Source of the DNA: Cryobacterium gelidum
GTDB lineage: Bacteria; Actinomycetota; Actinomycetes; Actinomycetales; Microbacteriaceae
Length of the DNA: 48,446 bases
Reading direction: 5' to 3'
NCBI RefSeq assembly: GCF_004403985.1
Contig: NZ_SOHL01000028.1
Span: forward strand, 1-48,446
Position numbers and translations under genes: made by a program. Under the pieces are notes generated by a model. That model ran no database searches and had not been told where the DNA came from. It saw nothing but the letters and a program-made list of their open reading frames with translations. This document shows positions 17,382 to 25,748 of this stretch, one piece after another; position 1 is the stretch's first letter; each line of letters starts with the position of its first letter.

Positions 17382-18128
17382 ATGACCGATGCGAAACAGC
17401 TGCCCGCTCGCATACCGGAATTATCACTGGGTCGGGTCGGCACCACAGCGCAAGATGACATCGACGAGAGCTTGCGTGTGCTCCGCGGCATGCAGGAAGA
17501 CCTCAACGATCATGCTCGGATCAGGGCTTACCGCCCTGTTCCCACCGTGGCGTTCAGCCGGCGTGAGAGCTTGATGCCAGAATTCGCCGCCGCGTCGGCA
17601 GCGGCTCGTGAGCACGGCTTTGACCCGGTGATTCGCCTCGCGGGAGGACGGGCGGTGGCGTATGACCAGACCTGCCTCGTCATCGATCTCATGGCACCGC
17701 TGGCGCTCTTCAATAATCACATTGCGGCCTTTGATGCCGGCGCTGCCTCTTTTCGGGACGTACTGATGGACCTGGGCATCGACGCACGAATAGGGCAAGT
17801 CGCCGGCGAATACTGTGCGGGTATCCATAGCGTAAACGCGCGGGGGCAAGTGAAGATCGTGGGAATCGCTCAGCGCGCCATGCGCCGAGCCCGGCTTCTT
17901 ACCGCTTGCATCGTGCTTGAGACACCCGGGCGACTGAGTCCAGTCGTGGACGCGGTTTACAGCGCCATGAAACTTGACTGGTCGCCAGAGAGCCTGGGAA
18001 GCGTGCGCGACGAGGGGGTGCAAGGGTCACCCGACGAAATCGTGCACGCGCTTGTGACGGGGCTCCAACAACGACACGCCGCATGGGCGCTGCCGCAGAC
18101 AACCCCCGTTCGAGGTGCGCTTGCGTGA
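17382..18128 (+). CDS. lipoate-protein ligase A family protein
   Basis: 248 residues of the biotin/lipoyl ligase fold. RPVPTVAFSRRE (51-62), the lipoate-binding loop RLAGGRAVAYDQ (85-96) and VKIVGIAQR with the conserved Lys158 are the three expected blocks. LplA enzymes activate lipoate with ATP and attach it to a lysine of a lipoyl domain; octanoyltransferases share the fold. The protein lacks the C-terminal accessory domain of E. coli LplA. It lies just outside a cluster with a free lipoyl protein and diverges from the cluster's regulator, so a dedicated role in modifying Lys44 of that carrier is likely but inferred. RBS support for ATG 17382 is weak. Confidence 0.82.
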   Translation: MTDAKQLPARIPELSLGRVGTTAQDDIDESLRVLRGMQEDLNDHARIRAYRPVPTVAFSRRESLMPEFAAASAAAREHGFDPVIRLAGGRAVAYDQTCLVIDLMAPLALFNNHIAAFDAGAASFRDVLMDLGIDARIGQVAGEYCAGIHSVNARGQVKIVGIAQRAMRRARLLTACIVLETPGRLSPVVDAVYSAMKLDWSPESLGSVRDEGVQGSPDEIVHALVTGLQQRHAAWALPQTTPVRGALA

Positions 18129-18216
18129 GTAGCCCCTCAACCGTCGCAGACGACTCCGCCGGATGCTCGCCATTCATCGTGGTCTTGACCGGCACAGTAG
18201 TTCCGTCGGACGCGGA

Positions 18217-19164
18217 TCAGCGGATGTTGTACAGCGCTCTCGCCTCGTCCGCGGTCGCTATGGGCCGGCCGACCTCCCGAGCGATCTCCTGGGCCTGCTG
18301 AAGCAGTTCAAGATTTGTCGGGTTGCGGGCCGGATCATAGAATAGCTCCAGGCCGGTCTTGATGTGACCCCCGAGCTCGATCGCCCTGCGCAGAATTGCG
18401 GTGTCATCGAGTGCCCCCTGACCCCAGATCGAGATGTACCACGGGTGCTTCACCTTCGCTTCCTCGATCATCCAGAGGTAGTAGTACAAGCTCTCAAGAC
18501 TCGGCTTCATTCCGTTCGTCCCGATAGGATCCGTGGCGGTGAGGCCGTAGTCTCCGATGAGGTAGAAATCCCACATGGAGCCGGGCGTGGAGAGCCCGTT
18601 GTTGACGTAGTGCATGGCGTGGCGAAGGTGCCCGGGTTCGTAGACGCCGAAGACCATGGGGGTGTTGTGCTCACGCAGCATCTTGATTTGGCTGCCGACG
18701 CGCTCGTAGTTGAACCCGAATTCGGGGCCGGCGAGGTAGCCCTCGGCGTCCGCTTGCGTAGCGAAGAGCGTGAGTCCGGTGTCGACACAGGCGATCCGAA
18801 CGTTTGCCTTCTCGATGAGAAAGGGTACGTGCTGGAGCCCGTTCTCGTCGCCCTTGAGACGAAGATTGTTACAGGTGGTGGGGTACCACGTTATGTCAGG
18901 GTGCTTTTGCAGTACCTTGTCCCACGTGCGCATGTAATCCTTGTACGCGTCTTCGCCCATGAGATCAAAACTGGTGTTGTGGGCGTGGATCGCGCCGGCG
19001 CCGGCCTCCCAGCAGCGTATCGCGTCTTCGGCAATCTCCTCGTAAGAAATGGGGGTGTTCGGGTTCATTTCTTTGGTACGGATCCCATTGATGTGAGACT
19101 CAATGATGACCGGGTAATCCCAGTTCGGCTTCATATCTGCGTACTTGTCGAGGGCAGTGCCCAT
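18217..19164 (-). CDS. BKACE-family beta-keto acid cleavage enzyme (DUF849)
   Basis: 315 residues from ATG 19164. VIIESHINGIRTKEMNPNTP, then EEIAEDAIRCWEAGAGAIHA with the metal-ligand HxH in IHAHN, is the N-terminal hallmark of the 3-keto-5-aminohexanoate cleavage enzyme family. Later blocks include MVFGVYEPGHLRHAM and the C-terminal LGGHIKTGLELFYD. The fold is a TIM barrel with one divalent metal. BKACE enzymes condense a beta-keto acid with acetyl-CoA to give an acetoacetate-type product and a new acyl-CoA; substrates vary widely. The frame continues upstream to 19236 without an RBS. It converges with the ligase and diverges from the epoxide hydrolase. The substrate is unknown. Confidence 0.85.
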   Translation of the reverse strand: MGTALDKYADMKPNWDYPVIIESHINGIRTKEMNPNTPISYEEIAEDAIRCWEAGAGAIHAHNTSFDLMGEDAYKDYMRTWDKVLQKHPDITWYPTTCNNLRLKGDENGLQHVPFLIEKANVRIACVDTGLTLFATQADAEGYLAGPEFGFNYERVGSQIKMLREHNTPMVFGVYEPGHLRHAMHYVNNGLSTPGSMWDFYLIGDYGLTATDPIGTNGMKPSLESLYYYLWMIEEAKVKHPWYISIWGQGALDDTAILRRAIELGGHIKTGLELFYDPARNPTNLELLQQAQEIAREVGRPIATADEARALYNIR

Positions 19165-19358
19165 GATCCACTTCGCTTTCTCGTGAAGACTGCATCGGCA
19201 GCGATCCGACGCATCGGCAAGACCCGACGACGGCATTTGATCCCTGTCCGCAGACTCTAGCGCAGGTTCTGGGCCCCAATTTCACGCATTCGACAGAGTC
19301 TCGAAGCGAGGCAACCGCAGAGCGCCACACGCGGATTTGAGCAAATTGACACATTTCG

Positions 19359-19387
19359 TTGACACGCAGACCCGGTCAAGATATACA
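19359..19387 (+). promoter_or_regulatory. near-consensus vegetative promoter for the epoxide hydrolase
   Basis: A -35 box TTGACA (19359-19364), a 17-base spacer and a -10 box TATACA (19382-19387) lie about 70 bases upstream of the TTG start at 19457. This is the best sigma-70-type promoter I could read in the window. Confidence 0.65.
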
Positions 19388-19405
19388 CTGAATATGTACG
19401 CACAG

Positions 19406-19419
19406 GTTGAATATACAAC
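19406..19419 (+). promoter_or_regulatory. operator-like palindrome downstream of the promoter
   Basis: GTTGAATATACAAC has GTTG/CAAC ends and an ATAT centre, with one mismatched pair per arm. It lies just past the expected transcription start, where a repressor would block elongation. Confidence 0.4.
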
Positions 19420-19456
19420 GCAGCGCTGATGCGACACGGAACAAGGAGGTTCTACA

Positions 19457-20692
19457 TTGTCGAATTCGTTTGAGGTCCGTCCGTATGAGATCCGCATCCC
19501 CGACGCAGATCTTGACGACATGATGGAGCGGCTGAAGCGGACACGGTTTCCCCAGGACTTCGGGAACGAAGATTGGCGCTACGGCTACAACACCGAGTAT
19601 CACCGCACCCTTATCGACTACTGGATCAACGAGTACGACTGGCGCGCCGTGGAGCGCCAGATGAACGAACTCCCACACTTCACAGTGGATGTGATGGGCG
19701 TTCCCCTTCACTTCATTCACGTGCGTGGCAAAGGGAAGAACCCGATGCCGCTGCTGCTCCACCACGGTTGGCCCTGGACGTTCTGGGACGTGCGCAAGAT
19801 CATCGAGCCTCTGACAGACCCGGTGAAGTACGGCGGCAAGGAATCCGACTCGTTCGACGTGATTCTCATCTCACTGCCCGGTTATGGGTTCTCGTCACCG
19901 CTGACCGAGACGGGGTGGAACTTCTGGAAGACCGCCGATCTCGAAAACGTGCTCATGAAACAGATTCTTGGGTACGACCGCTACGCTACGGCGGGGGGCG
20001 ACTGGGGAGCGCTGATCGCCCAACAGCACGGTCACAAGTACGAATCAGACGTCATCGGGGTCTACACGCACTTTCCGGCGCAGATGTCGCATTATCTCGC
20101 GGAACATCCCGACCAGCCGGAAGGCGTCAGGTACGACTCTGCTCTGGGACTACCGGCGGCGAGCGAGTACTCCGCGGACGAAGCCGGGTGGTTTGATCGC
20201 GGCAAGCTGTTCGTCGAGAATGAAAGCGGCTACGGGGAACTCCAATTGACGAAGCCCCAGACACTCGCGGCGCTCGTCGCCGACTCCCCGGCAGCACAGC
20301 TAGCGTGGATCACCGAGAAGCGGTACTTTTGGGGACTCGCGGAACGTGGCAGCGGCACTGCGGCATTCGAGAATGTCTGGCCAAAAGATGACTTGATCAC
20401 GACCGCCGCGGTGTACTTTCTTACCGGAACGGGCGGGACCTCTTCCCGGTACTACTGGGAGTGCCGCGGAAATCCCTGGACGCCGAGTCACAGCCGCTTC
20501 CCCGTTGTGGGAGCGCCGACTGCGGTCTCGATCTACCCGGGAGAAATTTACAAGCCTCCGAAAACCTGGACGGAAAAGTATTTCAACCTCAAGCAGTACC
20601 GGGTCCACGGCAGCGGTGGACACTTTGCTCCTCTGGAGGAACCGGATATCTACGTAACTGACGTTCGGGATTTTTTCCGAACTTTGCGCTGA
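19457..20692 (+). CDS. epoxide hydrolase, microsomal (EHN) type alpha/beta hydrolase
   Basis: 411 residues. The N-terminal epoxide hydrolase segment (residues 5-110) is followed by the alpha/beta hydrolase core: oxyanion motif HGWP (103-106), LPGYGFSSP, nucleophile Asp182 in GGDWGALIAQQ, and the catalytic His in GSGGHFAPLEEP near residue 395. The family opens epoxides to vicinal diols through an ester with the Asp. No signal peptide is seen, so it should be cytosolic. The start is TTG 19457, fixed by AAGGAGG 7 bases upstream; no ATG fits. A strong promoter lies upstream and a second importer operon follows after 175 bases. A diol product could feed polyol catabolism, which is inference. Confidence 0.88.
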   Translation: MSNSFEVRPYEIRIPDADLDDMMERLKRTRFPQDFGNEDWRYGYNTEYHRTLIDYWINEYDWRAVERQMNELPHFTVDVMGVPLHFIHVRGKGKNPMPLLLHHGWPWTFWDVRKIIEPLTDPVKYGGKESDSFDVILISLPGYGFSSPLTETGWNFWKTADLENVLMKQILGYDRYATAGGDWGALIAQQHGHKYESDVIGVYTHFPAQMSHYLAEHPDQPEGVRYDSALGLPAASEYSADEAGWFDRGKLFVENESGYGELQLTKPQTLAALVADSPAAQLAWITEKRYFWGLAERGSGTAAFENVWPKDDLITTAAVYFLTGTGGTSSRYYWECRGNPWTPSHSRFPVVGAPTAVSIYPGEIYKPPKTWTEKYFNLKQYRVHGSGGHFAPLEEPDIYVTDVRDFFRTLR

Positions 20693-20757
20693 CGCACGAT
20701 CTCCCGGCGCCACATCGTAACGAATCGGTCACGTGTGGGCTGACCGGTGAAAACCGC

Positions 20758-20786
20758 TTGCGCACACGCGTAAGTACCCTTATCCT
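20758..20786 (+). promoter_or_regulatory. possible promoter of importer operon 2
   Basis: TTGCGC (20758-20763), a 17-base spacer and TATCCT (20781-20786) give a weak vegetative-type promoter 82 bases before the binding-protein ATG. Confidence 0.35.
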
Positions 20787-20805
20787 CACAGTGAATCAAA
20801 ATTTA

Positions 20806-20841
20806 TTTATTGAATAAAAATGCAAGCAACTTGAATTCAAG
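20806..20841 (+). promoter_or_regulatory. two AT-rich palindromes upstream of importer operon 2
   Basis: TTTATTGAATAAA (20806-20818, odd-centred palindrome) and CTTGAATTCAAG (20830-20841, perfect 12-base palindrome) lie between the putative promoter and the RBS AAAGGAG. Both are candidate operators. Confidence 0.4.
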
Positions 20842-20867
20842 CCTTACCCACGACAAAGGAGTCAAAG

Positions 20868-22022
20868 ATGTCTCTCAGAAACAAACGCGGTGCGCTCCGA
20901 CTCGCCGCCTTCGCGGCTGTCGCTGCGCTCGCACTCGCCGGATGCACGTCGACCGCGGGTGGAACCGCCACCGGTTCCTCCGGGCCGATCGCCAAAGAGG
21001 ATCTCGTCCTCGTGGCATCCGTCATTAATACTACCAACCCCTACTTCATTGCCAACATTGAAGGGGCGAAGGCTCTCTCCAAAAAGCTTGACATCCCGCT
21101 CGAAATCATCGACTCGCAGGGCTCGTCGCAGACTGAAATCTCAAAGATCCAAGCGATTTTGGCGCAGGGCAAGAAGGTCGTCATGTTCGTCAACACCGTG
21201 GCGAGCTCGGACGCTCCGACGATCGTGGACGCGGTGAAGCGTGCCGGCGGCTACGTATCAATTTGGTGGAACAAGCCAGATAACTTCGAACCCTGGGATT
21301 CGGGCGACAACTTTGTGGCCTTCCAGAAGCACCCCGGTGTGGACTCAGGCCGCTGCAACGCTCAGGCGCTCGGCGATGCGCTCGGCGGCAAGGGTAACGT
21401 CATCATGTTCCCCGGCGTGCAAGACAGCACGACCAGCCAGACTCGTGTCGCCGGCTTCGAGGCTGAAATGCGTGAAAATTACCCCGATATTAAGATCCTC
21501 GAGAACCAGCCCTCGAACTGGGACCCGCAGCTCGCCAACCAGAATGCAAAGGATCTGATCGCCAAGTACGGAGATCAGATCAATGGCGTTTGGAGCGCCG
21601 ATGACGGCATGCAGCTCGGCGCGATCCAGGCCTTCGACGACGCGGGTTTGCTGGAAAAGACGAAGTTCGCCTCCGATGGCCTGTACCCCGACACGGTGAA
21701 GATGATGGAGGAGGGCTACGGCAACAACGCTATTGTCGGTGAAACCTTCCACCGCGGCTACATGGCCTCCGCCATCGGCCTGTACACGGCCTACCTGGCC
21801 GCGACCGGAGAGATCGTTCCGTCCGAACTGCCGAAGGAAAAGCGCACGAGCTTCTTTGACATCAAGTGCGTGACGCCCGACACCCTTGGCGAGTACCTCA
21901 AGTACGACACTCCCACGGCGGCAGCCGATTTCGTCGACCAGCTCGTTGAGAAGGGCCCGTGGGACACCGAGCCGGCGACCCTCACCGGCGGCGGTGGACC
22001 CGAAGTCCTGCCCACGCCGTAA
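20868..22022 (+). CDS. ABC importer 2, sugar-type substrate-binding lipoprotein
   Basis: 384 residues. The signal peptide ends in LALAGC with Cys26 as the lipidation site, so it is a membrane-anchored receptor. The mature part resembles RbsB-type receptors, with the family's opening block VLVASVINTTNPYFIANIEG and GVWSADDGMQLGAIQAFDDA in the C-terminal lobe. It carries extra aromatic residues in a segment reading YVSIWWNKPDNFEPW, which may line an unusual ligand site. The RBS AAAGGAGTC precedes ATG 20868. It is followed by a long hairpin and then by permease, ATPase and second permease genes. The ligand is unknown. Confidence 0.88.
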   Translation: MSLRNKRGALRLAAFAAVAALALAGCTSTAGGTATGSSGPIAKEDLVLVASVINTTNPYFIANIEGAKALSKKLDIPLEIIDSQGSSQTEISKIQAILAQGKKVVMFVNTVASSDAPTIVDAVKRAGGYVSIWWNKPDNFEPWDSGDNFVAFQKHPGVDSGRCNAQALGDALGGKGNVIMFPGVQDSTTSQTRVAGFEAEMRENYPDIKILENQPSNWDPQLANQNAKDLIAKYGDQINGVWSADDGMQLGAIQAFDDAGLLEKTKFASDGLYPDTVKMMEEGYGNNAIVGETFHRGYMASAIGLYTAYLAATGEIVPSELPKEKRTSFFDIKCVTPDTLGEYLKYDTPTAAADFVDQLVEKGPWDTEPATLTGGGGPEVLPTP

Positions 22023-22038
22023 TAGCATCACGGCCAGT

Positions 22039-22079
22039 CTGTTCCCGGCCCTCGTCTATTCGATGAGGGCCGGGAACAG
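22039..22079 (+). terminator. long intra-operon hairpin after binding protein 2
   Basis: CTGTTCCCGGCCCTCGTC (22039-22056) pairs with 22062-22079 over 18 base pairs (one G-T wobble) around the loop TATTC. It occupies the same place as the hairpin after the first binding-protein gene and probably has the same job of holding the receptor message at a higher level. Confidence 0.7.
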
Positions 22080-22122
22080 GCGCATCACCACTATGCGATC
22101 GGTTTCTGCGAGGAGAATTCTC

Positions 22123-23172
22123 ATGGTTGACAAAGTTTTATCGGAACAGGGCGCTGGGAGTATAAGCACCACCGCGATCAGGATCCGCGAATCCGGCATT
22201 GAGCGCCGTGCTCGGTTCCGCGGTCTCGCCGAGCCACTGAGCCTACTCGTGGCGCTGGCCGTTCTCATCGGTGTGTTTTCCTTGCTCAACGAACGTTTTC
22301 TGACTGCCTCCAACTTTCAGAATGTACTGACCCAGTCCGCCATCCCCTTGATCGTTGCTGTGGGGGCGACCCTGGTCATCCTCCTCGGATCGATCGATTT
22401 GTCCGTAGAGGGGGTCATGGGGGCAACCGGAATGACCTGGATCCTCCTCAGTGCCAATTCGCGCGGAGGAGTGGACCTGGGACCATGGGCATGGGTCATC
22501 GCGCTCGGCGTGGCACTCGTGCTCGGTGTGGCCAGCGGCCTCATTTTCACCGCGCTGAAGGTTCCCTCATTCATCGTCACTCTGGGAATGTGGTACGTCG
22601 GGCTCGGAATCGCCACCATGCTCTATGGGACCGACCTCCTCCCTCGCCTCGAGGACGAGGGGCTCAAGGGCTGGACCTCCACCATTACTTTCGGGCTCCC
22701 TAATTCGTTCTGGGTGGCGCTCCTCGTCATTGGCCTCGGCATACTTCTTCTCCGCAACACCCGGATCGGCCGAGTGACTCTCGCCATTGGAAACAGCGAG
22801 ACCATCGTGCGCTCGGCGGGTCTTCCCGCTTTCCGTGTAAAGGTCGCCGTCTTCGCCATCGCCGCTCTGCTGAGCGGTCTCGGCGGCATCCTGGCCACTG
22901 TTCAACTCGACATCGGGTCACCCACCGTCGGCTCCGGTGTGCTCTTCATCGTCATCCCAGCCGTTGTCATCGGAGGAACGCACCTCGGCGGCGGAAAAGG
23001 GGGGATCCTGCGCACGGTATTGGGCGTATTCCTGCTCACGATCCTCAACAACGGCCTGATACTCTCCGGCGTTGAGTCGAGTTATCAGTCGGCTGTTACC
23101 GGCGCGATCCTGGTCGCCGCCATCGTGTTCGCCGCGTGGTCGCAGCGCGACAGATTGCAGGTGGCAAAGTGA
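22123..23172 (+). CDS. ABC importer 2, first permease (RbsC family)
   Basis: 349 residues from ATG 22123, with GAGGAGA as RBS. After a 40-residue soluble tail it has the multi-span RbsC core, with LLGSIDLSVEGVMG replacing the usual GGIDLSVGS block and VVIGGTHLGGGKGGI near the C terminus. It overlaps the ATPase gene by 4 bases (GTGA). A second, different permease follows the ATPase, so the translocation pore is probably a heterodimer, as in LsrC/LsrD. Confidence 0.88.
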   Translation: MVDKVLSEQGAGSISTTAIRIRESGIERRARFRGLAEPLSLLVALAVLIGVFSLLNERFLTASNFQNVLTQSAIPLIVAVGATLVILLGSIDLSVEGVMGATGMTWILLSANSRGGVDLGPWAWVIALGVALVLGVASGLIFTALKVPSFIVTLGMWYVGLGIATMLYGTDLLPRLEDEGLKGWTSTITFGLPNSFWVALLVIGLGILLLRNTRIGRVTLAIGNSETIVRSAGLPAFRVKVAVFAIAALLSGLGGILATVQLDIGSPTVGSGVLFIVIPAVVIGGTHLGGGKGGILRTVLGVFLLTILNNGLILSGVESSYQSAVTGAILVAAIVFAAWSQRDRLQVAK

Positions 23173-24704
23173 ACGACGTCATCACAACTCCCGCAGTGCT
23201 TCGCCTCGACAGCGTCTCCAAAAGCTTCGGATCGAATCGTGCCGTTCGCGGGGTGTCGCTTAATATCCAATCGGGTGAGGTCATCGGCCTTATCGGAGAA
23301 AACGGCGCTGGCAAGTCCACGCTACTGAAGATCCTCTCGGGCAACTATCGCCACGATGAAGGAACAATCGCGGTAAACGGGCAGGCAGTCCAGTTCCGCG
23401 GACCAGCCGATGCCCTGCGTGCGGGGATTGGGGTCGTTCACCAGGAGCAATCGCTGTTCACGAACCTCACCGTCGCCGAAAACATCGAGGTGAACACCCC
23501 GATCGGCCGGGGCGGGGTCAACCGCCTCGGGCTATACAACTGGCGACGCCTCTATGCGGACGCCGCCAAGGCTCTCGACCTCATCGGATCGCACCTGAAT
23601 CCGAAAACGCGGGTCAGCGACTTGTCGTTCGTTGACCGCCAGATGGTCGAGATCGCACGGGCCATCCGGGTAAGTGCTGCCAGCCACACGACTCCTCTCG
23701 TGATCCTCGATGAACCGACCGCGATCCTGGAGAGGACCGAGACCGCGATTTTGGAGAGGGAAATCTCCAAGCTTCGCGACATCGGCTCGGTAATCTTCGT
23801 TTCGCACCGACTCGACGAGGTCATGCGTATCTGCGACCGCGTGGTCGTCATGCGCGATGGTGAATTAATCGCCGATCGCCCCGTCGACGACGTGACCGAA
23901 GAGGAACTCTTCCACCTCATGGTTGGTCGGGAGACCCACGCTGCTGTTCGCAACCGGCGCAGTATTGAGCCGACGAGCAGTCCAGTAATCTCGATTCACG
24001 ACCTCACCAGGGCAGGCTCCTATGCGGACGTGTCGATCGATGCCTACCCCGGCCGAATCCTAGCCATTCTGGGCACCAGTGGCTCTGGCCGAGAGTCCGT
24101 GGCTCGAGCGATATTCGGGGCCGAAGGCTTTGACTCCGGATCGGTCTCGATCGCGGGCTACTCCGGACGCCAGTTGTCCATTAAGAAGGCCGTCGCCCTT
24201 GGTGTGGGCTACGTCCCTGCAGAGCGCAAGACCGAGGGAATGGTGGGGGAAATGCCGGCGGATCAAAACATCACGCTCACGCATCCCGGCTCCGCGGCAC
24301 TTGGGCCGTTCGAGCTTCCCCGACGCAGGCTGTCTCTGGCACGGATGTGGTTTGAGAAGTTGGACATCCGGCCGAGGGAACCCGAGCATATGCTGCAAGA
24401 CTTTTCTGGCGGCAACCAGCAGAAGGTTGTCCTCGCCAAGTGGTTGAACTCTTCAAATTTGAAGGCGCTCGTGCTGGACCACCCGCTCCGAGGCCTCGAC
24501 CCGGGCGCGGCCGAAACAGTCAATGCGCAGATCCGGTCGGTGTGCGATGACGGCACCGCAATTATCCTCATACCCGACACGATCGATGAGGCGCTAGATA
24601 TCGCCGATGACATCGTGGTGATGCGCGACGGTCGAATCTCAGGGGTTTTCGACCTCGGCCACGATAATCCCGCGACTCTGGACCTGCTCGAAAGGATGCT
24701 CTGA
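23169..24704 (+). CDS. ABC importer 2, two-domain sugar-type ATPase with altered second Walker B
   Basis: 511 residues from GTG 23169, which overlaps the permease stop. Domain 1 is complete: Walker A GENGAGKST, signature region LSFVDRQMVEIARAI and Walker B VILDEPTA (Asp181-Glu182). Domain 2 has the family's degenerate P-loop GTSGSGRES and signature FSGGNQQK, but its Walker B reads LVLDHPLRGLD, so the expected catalytic Glu is His438. Only the first site may then hydrolyse ATP. ATPase and second permease overlap by one base (TGATG). The upstream in-frame start at 23136 lies inside the permease and is not needed. Confidence 0.88.
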   Translation: MNDVITTPAVLRLDSVSKSFGSNRAVRGVSLNIQSGEVIGLIGENGAGKSTLLKILSGNYRHDEGTIAVNGQAVQFRGPADALRAGIGVVHQEQSLFTNLTVAENIEVNTPIGRGGVNRLGLYNWRRLYADAAKALDLIGSHLNPKTRVSDLSFVDRQMVEIARAIRVSAASHTTPLVILDEPTAILERTETAILEREISKLRDIGSVIFVSHRLDEVMRICDRVVVMRDGELIADRPVDDVTEEELFHLMVGRETHAAVRNRRSIEPTSSPVISIHDLTRAGSYADVSIDAYPGRILAILGTSGSGRESVARAIFGAEGFDSGSVSIAGYSGRQLSIKKAVALGVGYVPAERKTEGMVGEMPADQNITLTHPGSAALGPFELPRRRLSLARMWFEKLDIRPREPEHMLQDFSGGNQQKVVLAKWLNSSNLKALVLDHPLRGLDPGAAETVNAQIRSVCDDGTAIILIPDTIDEALDIADDIVVMRDGRISGVFDLGHDNPATLDLLERML

Positions 24705-25729
24705 TGTCCAAGATTGACGACGAGACAACTAAGGTTGCCGTCCCCGTCTCCGTCCCCGTTCCCGCCCGCGCTAAATTGCCGTCCGTGAAGCGCATTGGCG
24801 GCTGGCATGCGATTGGCCCGATCGTCATCTTCCTCGCGATACTCGCTGTCGTTGCGATCCTCACGCCAGCTTTCATCGGGGGAGGAGGATTGGCGATAAT
24901 CGCGTCGTCGTCGGCCCCTATCCTCCTGCTTGCCCTCGGGCAAGCAATGGTGCTCAACGTCGGGTCGATCGACCTGTCGAATGCCGCGATTGGCCTGTTG
25001 GGTGCAATCCTGCTTGCGCTCACGCTCGGGCCCGTAGCGGGTCTATCGCCGCTGATCGTTCTCCTTGCCACCACGGCTTTTGGAGCCGTGAACGGTTTGA
25101 TCCTGGCCTATGCGCAGGTACCGTCCTTTGCGCTGACACTCGGCACGCTGGGAATTTTTCAAGCCGTCGCGCTCGTGGCCAGCGGCCGCACGACCGTCTA
25201 TGTCTCCAGCAACGGGGAGGGCGTTCACTCGTTGTATGAAAGCGGAATCGCGAATGTGCCGATGACGTTCTGGATGGGCGTGCTGCTTGCGGTCGCTCTC
25301 TGGGTACTTCTGCGCTACACCCGCGTAGGCCGAGGGATGACGGCCATCGGGAAGAACGAGTCCGCCGCTATCTTCTCTGCGGTCCGAACGCGCTCGCTCA
25401 AGGTGCTGGCGTTTGCTCTCTCTGGGTTCGCTGCCGGACTCGCCGGCATCGCGATCATCGCGCAGGCGGGCTCCGCGTCGCCCACCGGCCTTGGTAGCGA
25501 CCTGCTGCTTCCCGCCATCGCCGCAGCGCTGATCGGAGGAACGTCGATCTCCGGGGGCGTAGTCAATCCGCTCACGGTAATCTTCGGAGCGCTGACCGTT
25601 GCACTTGTCCCCATCGCGACGACCGCAGTCGGTATCGACGCCCAAGCGCAGAGCCTGGTCTACGGCGCGGTCATCATTGCGGTGGTCGCCCTCACCATGT
25701 CGCGCAACAAGTCAAGCATTGTCAAGTAA
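24704..25729 (+). CDS. ABC importer 2, second permease (RbsC family)
   Basis: 341 residues. A basic, Val/Pro-rich N-terminal tail precedes the multi-span core. The family block appears as NVGSIDLSNAAIGLLG and the C-terminal glycine block as ALIGGTSISGGVVNP. It differs clearly from the first permease, supporting a two-permease transporter. It starts within the ATPase stop (TGATG). The peptidase gene begins 19 bases downstream. Confidence 0.88.
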   Translation: MSKIDDETTKVAVPVSVPVPARAKLPSVKRIGGWHAIGPIVIFLAILAVVAILTPAFIGGGGLAIIASSSAPILLLALGQAMVLNVGSIDLSNAAIGLLGAILLALTLGPVAGLSPLIVLLATTAFGAVNGLILAYAQVPSFALTLGTLGIFQAVALVASGRTTVYVSSNGEGVHSLYESGIANVPMTFWMGVLLAVALWVLLRYTRVGRGMTAIGKNESAAIFSAVRTRSLKVLAFALSGFAAGLAGIAIIAQAGSASPTGLGSDLLLPAIAAALIGGTSISGGVVNPLTVIFGALTVALVPIATTAVGIDAQAQSLVYGAVIIAVVALTMSRNKSSIVK

Positions 25730-25748
25730 CCAACGAGAGGGATCACAC

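Noticed and set aside
18364..19260. 298-codon plus-strand frame over the BKACE gene
   Set aside because: Antisense shadow; the minus-strand frame has clear BKACE motifs.
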